Source: JALZDI01 sp965653225
GTDB taxonomy: Bacteria > Actinomycetota > Actinomycetes > Propionibacteriales > Nocardioidaceae
Reading direction: 5' to 3'
Assembly: GCA_965653225.1 (NCBI GenBank)
Contig: CBFGZI010000152.1
Span: 1-8,318 of the forward strand
DNA: 8,318 nucleotides
The notes under the pieces were generated by a model. That model worked only from the letters and a program-made list of their open reading frames with translations. It was not told where the DNA came from and did not search any database. The translations under genes were made by a program, and so were the position numbers. Shown in pieces: positions 1-6,487 of the stretch. Numbering within the stretch: the stretch's first letter is position 1; each line of letters opens with the position of its first letter.

Positions 1-42
1 GCTGAGGCGTCTGGGCTGGCGAGTCTGGCCGACGCGGCCTGG

Positions 43-84
43 CGTCCGTCAGAGCGGGCGCCACAGCGCACCGTCTGACGGACG
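43..84 (-). terminator. Stem-loop after the acyltransferase gene, likely operon terminator
   Basis: An 11-bp perfect inverted repeat (43-53 CGTCCGTCAGA pairs with 74-84 TCTGACGGACG) encloses a 20-nt loop. Inside the loop a further GCGC/GCGC pair (58-61 with 66-69) can form. The structure starts 15 nt beyond the stop codon of the acyltransferase, the usual place for an intrinsic terminator of this minus-strand operon. There is no T-tract after the stem in either direction, which is common in high-GC actinobacteria but leaves the call uncertain; it could instead stabilise the 3' end of the mRNA. Confidence 0.5.
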
Positions 85-99
85 TTGCGACCGCTGTGC

Positions 100-1524
100 T
101 CAGAAGAAGACGTTGCGACGCTGCATGAGCAGCGCGTACAGCGTCTGCTGGATCGTCTCGCGCACCTGGTCGGTCAGGTTGAACACGATCATCGGGTCGT
201 CGGCCTGCTCGTCGGTGAGCGCGTCGGTACGGATCGGCTCACCGAACTCGATCAGCCACTTGCTGGGCAGCGGGATCATGCCCAGCGGCCCCAGCCACGG
301 GAAGAACGGCGTGATCGGGATGTACGGCACGCCGAGCAGCCGGGCCAGCGTCGGCAGGTTGCCCACCAGCGGGTAGATCTCCTCGGCGCCGACGATCGAG
401 CAGGGCACGATCGGCACCCGCGTGTGCAGGGCGGCGGACACGAACCCGCCGCGGCCGAACCGCTGCAGCGTGTAGCGCTCGCTGAACGGCTTGCCGACGC
501 CCTTGAAGCCCTCCGGCCACACGCCGACCAGCTCGCCCTGCCCGAGCATCCGCTCCGCGTCCTCGTTGCAGGCCAGGGTGGCGCCGGCCTTGCGGGCCCA
601 CTCGCCGAAGAACGGCATCCGGAACACCAGGTCGGCGCCGAGCATCCGCAGGTAGCGGTCGGCGTGGTCGTGCACGACCAGGCCCGTCACCAGACTGTCG
701 ACCGGGATCGTGCCCGAGTGGTTGGCGACCAGCAGCGCGCCGCCGTCGGTCGGGATGTTCTCGATGCCCTGGACCTCGACGCGGAACCACTTCTCGACCA
801 GCGGACGCACGGTGGCCATCGCCAGCCGCGACGTCAGGTCGGGGTCGAAGCCGAACTCGTCGACGACGTAGTCGCCGGTGACGCGCCGGCGCAGGAACGC
901 CAGCATCTCGGCCAGGCCGTGCTCCCAGTTGTCGCCCAGAACCTCGTGTGCGGCGTTGCTGAGCGCGGCGGCGAGGTCGAAGCCGAGGCGGCCGCCGCGG
1001 CGCCGCACGAACACCTCGTCGGCAGGGGGAGTCGACGCGGCGGGCGGCGTGGTCGTGTCGCCGCCGGCGTCGGTGACACGGGTGCTGGGCCGGGTGCGGG
1101 TGCGCGCCGGCGCACGCGTGTCGCCACCGTCGGCGACGGTCTCGTCGGGCTGGGTCGGCCGGCTGGACCGCCGGGTGGGGGCCACGGGCTGCGCCGTCGT
1201 CTCGGTTGACGACTGTTCGGGCGACTGGGCGGGCGACTCGGCCGTCGGTTGCTGCGACGGCTTGCGCGGAGGCTTGGTCGGCGGCTGCGCCTCCTCTGGC
1301 TGACCCTGCGCCTGGCCCTCTGCCGGGCCCTCTGTCGGGCCCTGGGGGCGACCCTGCTCGTCGCTGGGCTCCTGCTCGCGTGAGGTGGGCGTGGCGGGCC
1401 GCTTGCGGGCGGCGTTGCGGCCGTTGGCAAGGGACCGGGCCGCCGACGACGGCGTACGGCTGCGGCTGCCGCCTCGGCCGGGACGGCCGCGCGCGCCCAG
1501 CGGGATGACGTCTGCGTCAGCCAT
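100..1524 (-). CDS. PlsC-type lysophospholipid/glycerol-phosphate acyltransferase with long disordered N-terminus
   Basis: This 474-residue protein belongs to the membrane-associated PlsC-like acyltransferases, which move an acyl group to a glycerophospholipid precursor; the exact acceptor is unknown. The catalytic region covers about residues 245-470. N268-H269 followed by D276 (NHSGTIPVD) is an HX6D form of the usual HX4D catalytic motif, and WPEGFKG (336-342) and PIVP (371-374) match the later substrate-binding blocks. Residues about 15-170 are low-complexity and rich in Pro, Gln, Glu, Thr and Arg, so probably disordered. No clear transmembrane helix is seen, although hydrophobic stretches at 400-420 could touch the membrane. 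The ATG is supported by AAGGA (1529-1533) four nt upstream and by a conserved-looking MADADVIPLG start. It overlaps the upstream SDR gene by 8 nt, indicating translational coupling. The closest relative I recall is mycobacterial Rv0502, which also follows an SDR gene. Confidence 0.88.
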   Translation of the reverse strand: MADADVIPLGARGRPGRGGSRSRTPSSAARSLANGRNAARKRPATPTSREQEPSDEQGRPQGPTEGPAEGQAQGQPEEAQPPTKPPRKPSQQPTAESPAQSPEQSSTETTAQPVAPTRRSSRPTQPDETVADGGDTRAPARTRTRPSTRVTDAGGDTTTPPAASTPPADEVFVRRRGGRLGFDLAAALSNAAHEVLGDNWEHGLAEMLAFLRRRVTGDYVVDEFGFDPDLTSRLAMATVRPLVEKWFRVEVQGIENIPTDGGALLVANHSGTIPVDSLVTGLVVHDHADRYLRMLGADLVFRMPFFGEWARKAGATLACNEDAERMLGQGELVGVWPEGFKGVGKPFSERYTLQRFGRGGFVSAALHTRVPIVPCSIVGAEEIYPLVGNLPTLARLLGVPYIPITPFFPWLGPLGMIPLPSKWLIEFGEPIRTDALTDEQADDPMIVFNLTDQVRETIQQTLYALLMQRRNVFF

Positions 1525-2545
1525 GTTGTCCTTCCCCCATCAACAGTCCCTTCAGCCTACGCTCGGCCGCGCCGACCTTGACCGGGTCCACCAGACCCGG
1601 CCGCACACTCCGCGCGAAGTCGGCGAACGCGCCAGGGGTGTCGTAGCGCGGCTGGAACCCCAGCACGCTGCGCATCCGGCGGGTGTCGACACCCCGGCCG
1701 TAGGTGAGGAAGTCCAGCTGCTCCGGCGAGAAGTCGGCCAGCCTCGCCGACCGTATGAACGAACCGAGCCGGTTCATCGCGAACGTCGGGATCGCCACCG
1801 GCGGGCGGCCCATCCGGCGGATCGCCTGTGACAGCGTCATCATCCCGTCGCCGGCGATGTTGAACGACCCGTGCATGTCCTCGGCCACGGCCAGCCGCAG
1901 CGAGTCCAGCGCATCCTGCTCGTGGCAGAACTGCAGCCGCGCGTCGAACCCGAGCACGGTGGGCACCACCGGCAGCCGGAAGTAGCGGCCCAGCGCGGTG
2001 TCGAGCGTGGGACCGATCACGTTCGCGTAGCGCAGCATGGTGACGGTCACGTCGGGACGACGGCGGGAGAGCCCGCGCACGTAGCCCTCGACCTCGACGG
2101 AGTCCTTGGCGAAGCCCTCCCGGGGCATCCGCTTGGGCGCCATGTCCTCGGTGAACATCGCGGGGTCGCGCGGCGACGTGCCGTAGACCGCGGTCGAGGA
2201 CTTCACCACCAGCTTGCGCAGCCGCGGCGCCTTCTGGCAGGCGGCCAGCAGCTGCATGGAGCCGATGACGTTGGTCTCCTTCATCGACGCGCGGCCACCG
2301 GCCCGCCCGGGCGCGGCCAGCAGGCTCATGTGCACGACGGTGTCGACGGCCTCACCGACGATGACCTTGGCGATCACCGGGTTGCGGATGTCGGCGCGCA
2401 CGAACTGCACGTCGTCGAGACGCGTCCGCGGCGGCGTGACGTCGACGCCGATCACGCGGTCGACGTCGGGGTCGGCCGCCAGACTGCGGGCGAACCGGCC
2501 ACCGAGGTCCTGCGAGACCCCGGTGACGAGGACGACTCGGCCCAT
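1517..2545 (-). CDS. Extended-SDR NAD-dependent epimerase/dehydratase-like protein lacking the YxxxK pair
   Basis: This 342-residue protein has the Rossmann fold of NAD(P)-dependent epimerases/dehydratases. The nucleotide-binding loop is TGVSQDLGG (8-16), D35 at the end of beta-2 would bind the adenine ribose (suggesting NAD), D52 fits the adenine-contacting position, and SSTAVYG (116-122) is the catalytic-Ser strand. Where YxxxK is expected the sequence is FAKDS (145-149), so both the Tyr and Lys are replaced. Mycobacterial Rv0501 (annotated GalE2) has, as I recall, a similar GFPKDS-like segment, so this looks like a family trait rather than decay. True UDP-sugar epimerase activity is therefore doubtful. 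The ATG is preceded by a purine-rich AAGGGGGGAG site. The gene lies 72 nt after bS22 and overlaps the acyltransferase gene by 8 nt, so a role in lipid or envelope metabolism with that enzyme is plausible but inferred. Confidence 0.88.
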   Translation of the reverse strand: MGRVVLVTGVSQDLGGRFARSLAADPDVDRVIGVDVTPPRTRLDDVQFVRADIRNPVIAKVIVGEAVDTVVHMSLLAAPGRAGGRASMKETNVIGSMQLLAACQKAPRLRKLVVKSSTAVYGTSPRDPAMFTEDMAPKRMPREGFAKDSVEVEGYVRGLSRRRPDVTVTMLRYANVIGPTLDTALGRYFRLPVVPTVLGFDARLQFCHEQDALDSLRLAVAEDMHGSFNIAGDGMMTLSQAIRRMGRPPVAIPTFAMNRLGSFIRSARLADFSPEQLDFLTYGRGVDTRRMRSVLGFQPRYDTPGAFADFARSVRPGLVDPVKVGAAERRLKGLLMGEGQHG

Positions 2546-2573
2546 TGCTCCCCCCTTATCGCTCCCTGACGGT

Positions 2574-2606
2574 CCCGGTCGCCCGACCGGGCCTACGACC
2601 GGGCCT
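2574..2606 (-). repeat. Hairpin with duplicated arm between bS22 and SDR genes
   Basis: CCCGGTCG at 2574-2581 is the perfect reverse complement of CGACCGGG at 2584-2591, and of an identical second copy at 2596-2603. The two copies belong to an 11-bp direct repeat (CGACCGGGCCT at 2584-2594 and 2596-2606). The leader arm can therefore form either a tight hairpin or one with a 14-nt loop. It lies in the 72-nt gap after the bS22 stop and upstream of the SDR ribosome-binding site. Partial termination or mRNA processing between the two genes is possible. There is no T-tract. Confidence 0.45.
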
Positions 2607-2617
2607 CCCCCGGCCGC

Positions 2618-2719
2618 TCACTTGCCGAGCCGACGGCGCTGCACGCGCGTGCGCTTGAGCAGCTTGCGGTGCTTCTTCTTCGCCATCCGCTTGCGGCGCT
2701 TCTTGATGACTGAACCCAC
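2618..2719 (-). CDS. Small ribosomal protein bS22 (AURKAIP1/COX24-domain, 33 aa)
   Basis: A GTG-started 34-codon frame encodes a 33-residue, extremely basic protein beginning MGSVIKKRRKRMAKKKH and ending RRRLGK. This matches the AURKAIP1/COX24 family, found in actinobacteria as the small-subunit protein bS22 and related to a mitochondrial small-subunit protein. In mycobacterial ribosome structures bS22 binds 16S rRNA in the 30S subunit. Seventeen of its 33 residues are Lys or Arg, as expected for an rRNA-binding peptide. The GTG start is supported by GAAAGG (plus-strand 2726-2731) six nt upstream and by the GSVIKKRRKRM start typical of the family; the internal ATG at codon 12 would remove a conserved segment. 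It is the first gene of the minus-strand block. It is easily missed because it is short, GTG-started and overlapped by longer spurious frames. Confidence 0.92.
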   Translation of the reverse strand: MGSVIKKRRKRMAKKKHRKLLKRTRVQRRRLGK

Positions 2720-2978
2720 GGTGTGCCTTTCGCGAAGCGTTGCTGGCTGCGCTTGTCCGGATCGCAGCCGTGACAGCCTATCTGCACTGCGCGCGGGCTC
2801 GGCAATCGCGCCAGTACCCGGACAGCCACGCCGCGCACAGCGCCCGGCAAACCTCGTATCACGCGCTGCCCGGACAAATCTGACACCGCCGGCGTGACCA
2901 CTCCCTGCCGCCCGTCGTTAGCCGTGTCACATCCGGCCCTTTCCGGCGCTCCGCCAGGGCCGTAGCCGAAGGAGACCA
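2720..2978. other. Divergent intergenic region between bS22 and the M36 protease
   Basis: This 259-bp stretch must carry the promoters of both the minus-strand bS22 block and the plus-strand protease. I see no convincing protein frame in it. It holds two direct copies of CCCGGACA (2817-2824 and 2869-2876, 52 bp apart) and one inverted copy, TGTCCGG (2754-2760). The protease ribosome-binding site AAGGAG is at 2969-2974, four nt before the ATG. I could not find a clear -35/-10 pair for the protease. Confidence 0.6.
2775..2805 (-). promoter_or_regulatory. Candidate promoter for the bS22 block
   Basis: On the minus strand TTGCCG (2805-2800) is followed after 19 nt by TAGGCT (2780-2775), a TAnnnT -10 element of the kind used by actinobacterial housekeeping sigma factors. 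Transcription would start near 2768, giving a leader of about 50 nt before the bS22 GTG. The spacer is longer than the optimal 17-18 nt, so the -35 assignment is weak. Confidence 0.28.
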
Positions 2979-5900
2979 ATGCGACCCTCACGCAGCATGC
3001 GCCCGGCGGCCATCCTTACCGCCGCGGCCACGGTGTGGGCCATAGGGGGGACCCAAGCACCCTCACAGGCCGTGACCGACCAAGTGTCAGACACCCCGCA
3101 CGCGGTCCTGAGGACCAAGCTCTTCGACCAGACCGTCGACCTGCGCGACACCGCCGGGCGCCTCGAGCAGCCCACGGCGGCGCAGCGCAGCGCCGTGGAC
3201 GCGCTGGTGCAGCGCGCCGGCGCGGGCACCACGCTCACCTGGGACCAACGGTTCGGCACCGTGCGCACGCTCTACGCGCCTGCCGGCTCGGCCCTGTCCG
3301 GCGCCTACGCGGGCTCCGCGCTGGACGCGGCCCGGTCCTTCGTGCGCGGCAACACCGCGGCGCTCGGCCTCAGCGCGGCGCAGGTTCAAGCCCTGCAGGT
3401 GACCCGCAACCACGCGCTGCCCGGTGGGGTGGCCACGGTCGTGGACTTCACCCAGACCTGGAACGGCGTGCCCGCCAGCCAGGGCGGCTCGTTCTCGGTC
3501 ACGGTCGACGCCGCCAACCGGGTCGTCGCCGTCGCCGGCTCCATCGCGCGCAGCGACGCGACGCTCGGCTCCTTCGGCCTCACGGCCGGCCAGGCGCTGC
3601 TGAAGGCCGGTCGCTCGGTCAGCCCCGACCTCTCGCTCGGCACCGCCTCGCAGGGCACGCAGGCCGGCTTCTCGGTGCTCGCCGGGGTCGGCCACAACAC
3701 GCCGTCGTACGTGCAGCGGGTGGCCTTCCCCACCGCCGACGGCGCGCGGATGGCCTACCGTGTGCTGCTGGTCAAGGCTCAGGACCAGGCCTGGGACACC
3801 GTCGTCGACGCCAGCTCCGGTGAGGTGCTCTACCGGGCCAACCTGGTGCAGCACGACTCCGAGGGCACCATCTACCGCAACTACCCCGGAGCGCCCGCGG
3901 GTGGCAGCCCCGAGGTCGTCAGCTTCGGCCCGACACCGCAGTCGCCGAGCGGCTACGTCGACCCGACCGGCCTGGCCGGCCTGCCGGGCCCGACCACGGC
4001 CGGCAACAACGCCAGCACCTACGCCAACTGGTCCAACTTCCTGGTTCCCGCCGACCAGGGCCCGCGGCCGGTGAGCCCGACGTCGCAGTTCAACTACGAC
4101 TACGCCGACAACTGGGGCAGCAGCAAGTGCCAGGTGCCGTCGTACGCGCAGGACCTCGAGCCGGCGGCGACGAACCTGTTCTGGAACCACAACCGCATCC
4201 ACGACGAGTACTACAAGCTCGGCTTCACCGAGTCGGCCGGCAACTTCCAGGTCAACAACGGCGGCGCCGACGGTGGCGGCGACCCGGTCCTCGGGCTGGT
4301 GCAGGCCGGTGCCGCCAGCGGCGGGTCACCCACCTACACCGGCCGCGACAACGCCTACATGCTGACGCTGCCCGACGGCATCCCGCCGTGGAGCGGCATG
4401 TTCTTGTGGGAGCCGATCAACGACGCGTTCGAAGGACCCTGCCGCGACGGCGACTTCGACGCCGGCGTGATCCAGCACGAGTACACCCACGGCCTGTCCA
4501 ACCGCTACGTGGGCTCGGAGGACAACGCGCTGAACACCGCCCAGTCGGGCTCGATGGGCGAGGGCTGGGGCGACTGGTACGCCCTGGACTACCTGCACCG
4601 CGAGGGCCTGTCGAACGGCTCGGTGCTCGCGTCGTACGTCACCGGCAACAGCCAGCGCGGCATCCGCAACTGGGCCTACGACGACAACCCGACCGGGTTC
4701 GGCGACATCGGCTACGACATCGTCGGCCCCGAGGTGCACGCGGACGGCGAGATCTGGACGACGACCCTGTGGGACCTGCGCAAGGCCCTCGTCGCACGGT
4801 ACGGCGAGCAGGCCGGGGGGCTGATCGCCGAGCACATCGTCACCGACGCGATGCCGCTGGCGCCCAACGACCCGTCGATGCTGGACATGCGCGACGCGAT
4901 CCTCGAGGCGACCGCGGTCAGGTACCACCACCGGGCCGACTACGGCGCGCTGCAGGACCTGGTCTACGGCGCGTTCGCGTCCCGCGGCATGGGTGTCGGT
5001 GCCTCCAACCACAAGACCGGGTCCGACCCGACCGGCGGCAACGACACCGACCCGACGCCCTCGTTCGAGCACCAGGACCCGTCCCTCAACGGCGTCATCA
5101 AGGGCACCGTCGTCAACGCCTCGAACGGTCACCCGGTCGCCGACGCGAACGTGATGCTGGGCGTCTTCGAGGCCGGGGTCACCCCGGTGACGCACACCAA
5201 CGCCAACGGCGTGTTCAGCATCCCGGCCTACGCCGGCGACTACCCGCTGACCGTCCAGGCCCGCGGGTTCGGCGCAAAGACGTGGAGCTCGGTCACCTCG
5301 ACCGCCGGCGCCACGTCGGCTGCGACGTACTCGCTGCGGCCCAACATGGCGTCGGAGGCCAACGGCGCGAAGCTGGTGGCCTCGACCTCGTCGTCGGCGG
5401 ACAACGCGCTCGACGACACCGAGGGCACGATCTGGAAGTCACCTGCGGGCAACGGGAGGATGACGGTCGAGCTGGCCAAGCCGACCGACATCACCGCGCT
5501 ACAGGTGAGCGCGTTCACCGCGAGCAGGTTCCAGGCGCTGAAGTCGTTCACGCTGCAGACCTCGAACGACGGGGTGAACTGGCAGACCGTGCCGATGGGC
5601 AAGGACGCCTTCGGCTACCAGATCCCGCGGCCGACGGTGTCGGACGTGCACTACAAGACGTTCCGACCCGCCAACCCGGTGCATGCGTCGTACATCCGGT
5701 TCTGGACCGACCAGCCCATGGGCGACACCATGCAGGACGTGCAGGTCGGCGACGTGCAGGTCTACGGCACCGGCACCGGCGCGGTCACCCCGCTCCCGCC
5801 TCCGCCGCCGGACCCGCCCTTCACCGAGCAGTTCACCATCGCCGGGTCCAACCCCAGCGGTGACAACACCGACGGTGGCGTGACCGGGCTCGAGTTCGCC

Positions 5901-6185
5901 AGCTCGTGCACCTACCCGCCCGCCTCGCAGGGGCTGGACGGCTGGGTGACCAAGCTGCCGAAGGGCTTCGGCGACGGCGCCCACCGGGTGCAGGTCAGCG
6001 CCGACTCACCCGAGCACGACCTCGACCTGTACTTCTACGACGAGGAGTGCACGCCGATCGGCTCGGCGGCCTCGTCCAACGCCAACGAGTCGGGCACCAT
6101 CCCGTCCGGCACGGCGTACGTGGTGACGCACGCGTGGCTCGGTGTCAACACCGCGGTCACCCTGCGGGCCACGGACACCGGGTAG
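2979..6185 (+). CDS. Secreted M36 (fungalysin-type) zinc metalloprotease with discoidin-like and PPC-like C-terminal domains
   Basis: This 1068-residue extracellular protease precursor starts with a signal peptide: Arg at 2, 5 and 8, a hydrophobic core at about 10-24, and likely cleavage after SQA (29-31). Residues about 35-290 resemble the fungalysin/thermolysin propeptide that keeps the enzyme inactive. The catalytic domain (about 290-690) contains the family block NHNRIHDEYY (from 404), a GNFQVNNGG segment, the zinc motif H500-E501-Y-T-H504, and the third ligand E528 in GEGWGDWYA. It is followed by a carboxypeptidase-regulatory-like beta domain (about 705-790), a discoidin (F5/8 type C)-like domain (about 795-930), a PLPPPPPDPP linker (about 938-947), and a PPC-like C-terminal domain with two Cys that may pair. 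No sorting signal is visible, so release is expected. AAGGAG four nt before the ATG supports the start. It is monocistronic, divergent from bS22 and convergent with the HTH gene. Confidence 0.93.
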   Translation: MRPSRSMRPAAILTAAATVWAIGGTQAPSQAVTDQVSDTPHAVLRTKLFDQTVDLRDTAGRLEQPTAAQRSAVDALVQRAGAGTTLTWDQRFGTVRTLYAPAGSALSGAYAGSALDAARSFVRGNTAALGLSAAQVQALQVTRNHALPGGVATVVDFTQTWNGVPASQGGSFSVTVDAANRVVAVAGSIARSDATLGSFGLTAGQALLKAGRSVSPDLSLGTASQGTQAGFSVLAGVGHNTPSYVQRVAFPTADGARMAYRVLLVKAQDQAWDTVVDASSGEVLYRANLVQHDSEGTIYRNYPGAPAGGSPEVVSFGPTPQSPSGYVDPTGLAGLPGPTTAGNNASTYANWSNFLVPADQGPRPVSPTSQFNYDYADNWGSSKCQVPSYAQDLEPAATNLFWNHNRIHDEYYKLGFTESAGNFQVNNGGADGGGDPVLGLVQAGAASGGSPTYTGRDNAYMLTLPDGIPPWSGMFLWEPINDAFEGPCRDGDFDAGVIQHEYTHGLSNRYVGSEDNALNTAQSGSMGEGWGDWYALDYLHREGLSNGSVLASYVTGNSQRGIRNWAYDDNPTGFGDIGYDIVGPEVHADGEIWTTTLWDLRKALVARYGEQAGGLIAEHIVTDAMPLAPNDPSMLDMRDAILEATAVRYHHRADYGALQDLVYGAFASRGMGVGASNHKTGSDPTGGNDTDPTPSFEHQDPSLNGVIKGTVVNASNGHPVADANVMLGVFEAGVTPVTHTNANGVFSIPAYAGDYPLTVQARGFGAKTWSSVTSTAGATSAATYSLRPNMASEANGAKLVASTSSSADNALDDTEGTIWKSPAGNGRMTVELAKPTDITALQVSAFTASRFQALKSFTLQTSNDGVNWQTVPMGKDAFGYQIPRPTVSDVHYKTFRPANPVHASYIRFWTDQPMGDTMQDVQVGDVQVYGTGTGAVTPLPPPPPDPPFTEQFTIAGSNPSGDNTDGGVTGLEFASSCTYPPASQGLDGWVTKLPKGFGDGAHRVQVSADSPEHDLDLYFYDEECTPIGSAASSNANESGTIPSGTAYVVTHAWLGVNTAVTLRATDTG

Positions 6186-6205
6186 CCGGGTAGCCGGGTA
6201 GCCGG
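6178..6205 (+). repeat. 8-bp tandem repeat (CCGGGTAG, 3.5 copies) over the protease stop codon
   Basis: CCGGGTAG occurs at 6178-6185, 6186-6193 and 6194-6201, followed by CCGG. Each unit contains TAG. Because 8 is not a multiple of 3, the three TAGs (6183, 6191, 6199) fall in all three forward frames, the first being the actual stop of the protease. Slippage during replication is the likely origin. Confidence 0.9.
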
Positions 6206-6217
6206 CGCCGCAGAGTC

Positions 6218-6257
6218 ACAGAAGCCCCGCCAAGATCTCGGGTGGCGGGGCTTCTGT
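6218..6257. terminator. Bidirectional intrinsic terminator between convergent genes
   Basis: A 14-bp perfect inverted repeat (6218-6231 ACAGAAGCCCCGCC with 6244-6257 GGCGGGGCTTCTGT) encloses a 12-nt loop; A6232-T6243 can add one more pair. It lies 32 nt after the protease stop and 17 nt after the HTH stop on the other strand. Both flanks end in TTCTGT, giving a short T-rich edge in each direction. Location and symmetry fit a shared terminator that insulates the two convergent transcripts. Confidence 0.85.
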
Positions 6258-6274
6258 CTGTGTGCGCTGCGGGT

Positions 6275-6487
6275 TCAGCCGGCCTGGAAGAACGACTTAC
6301 GCAGGTACTCGTCGACTGCGCTCTGCTGGACTCGGAAGGACCGACCCACACGCACGGCTGGGAGCTCACCGGAGTGCACGAGTCGGTAGACGGTCATCTT
6401 CGACACGCGCATCGCCGCAGCCACCTCCGCCACGGTCAGGAACGTGGCATCCGAGAGTGACTGCTCTCCATCCTTCTCTTCGGGCAT
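6275..6487 (-). CDS. Excisionase-type helix-turn-helix DNA-binding protein (Rv0500A-like)
   Basis: This 70-residue protein is almost entirely one MerR/excisionase-type winged helix-turn-helix (about residues 16-63): FLTVAEVAAAMRVSKMTVYR supplies the two helices, and GELPAVRVGRSFRV the wing that follows. It ends FFQAG, as I recall for mycobacterial Rv0500A and its relatives. Despite the family name there is no integrase or phage gene nearby, so it is more likely a chromosomal transcription factor or nucleoid-associated regulator. The frame extends 49 codons upstream, but that segment is Cys/His-rich and unlike coding sequence, so the internal ATG at 6487 is preferred. No strong ribosome-binding site precedes it; a GTG seven codons upstream is an alternative. 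It is convergent with the protease and downstream of acuC. The target sites and regulon are unknown. Confidence 0.85.
   Translation of the reverse strand: MPEEKDGEQSLSDATFLTVAEVAAAMRVSKMTVYRLVHSGELPAVRVGRSFRVQQSAVDEYLRKSFFQAG

Noticed and set aside
85..1209. Long plus-strand open frame (374 codons) opposite the acyltransferase
   Set aside because: It is rich in Arg, Gly, Val and His with no recognisable domain, and is the antisense of a gene with clear motifs. Such frames are expected in DNA this GC-rich.
2886..2900. Near-palindrome around CGCCGGCG upstream of the protease
   Set aside because: Only the central 8 bp are symmetric; such GC palindromes are frequent at this base composition.
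2593..2991. Minus-strand 132-codon frame covering the bS22 gene and the divergent promoter region
   Set aside because: It is out of frame with bS22, which has strong family identity, and would run through the promoter region and into the protease start.
3087..4202. Minus-strand frame of 371 codons opposite the protease propeptide
   Set aside because: Composition is typical of an antisense shadow (Arg/Val/Gly/Ala/His-rich), and the protease on the other strand has a signal peptide, RBS and catalytic motifs.
4127..5863. Plus-strand 578-codon frame overlapping the protease
   Set aside because: It is very Arg-rich with no domain or RBS, and is a +1-type shadow of the protease catalytic region.
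6275..6487. Prophage or integrative element suggested by the excisionase-type HTH
   Set aside because: No integrase, tRNA, att-like direct repeats or other phage genes are seen, and this HTH family is chromosomal and syntenic in actinobacteria.
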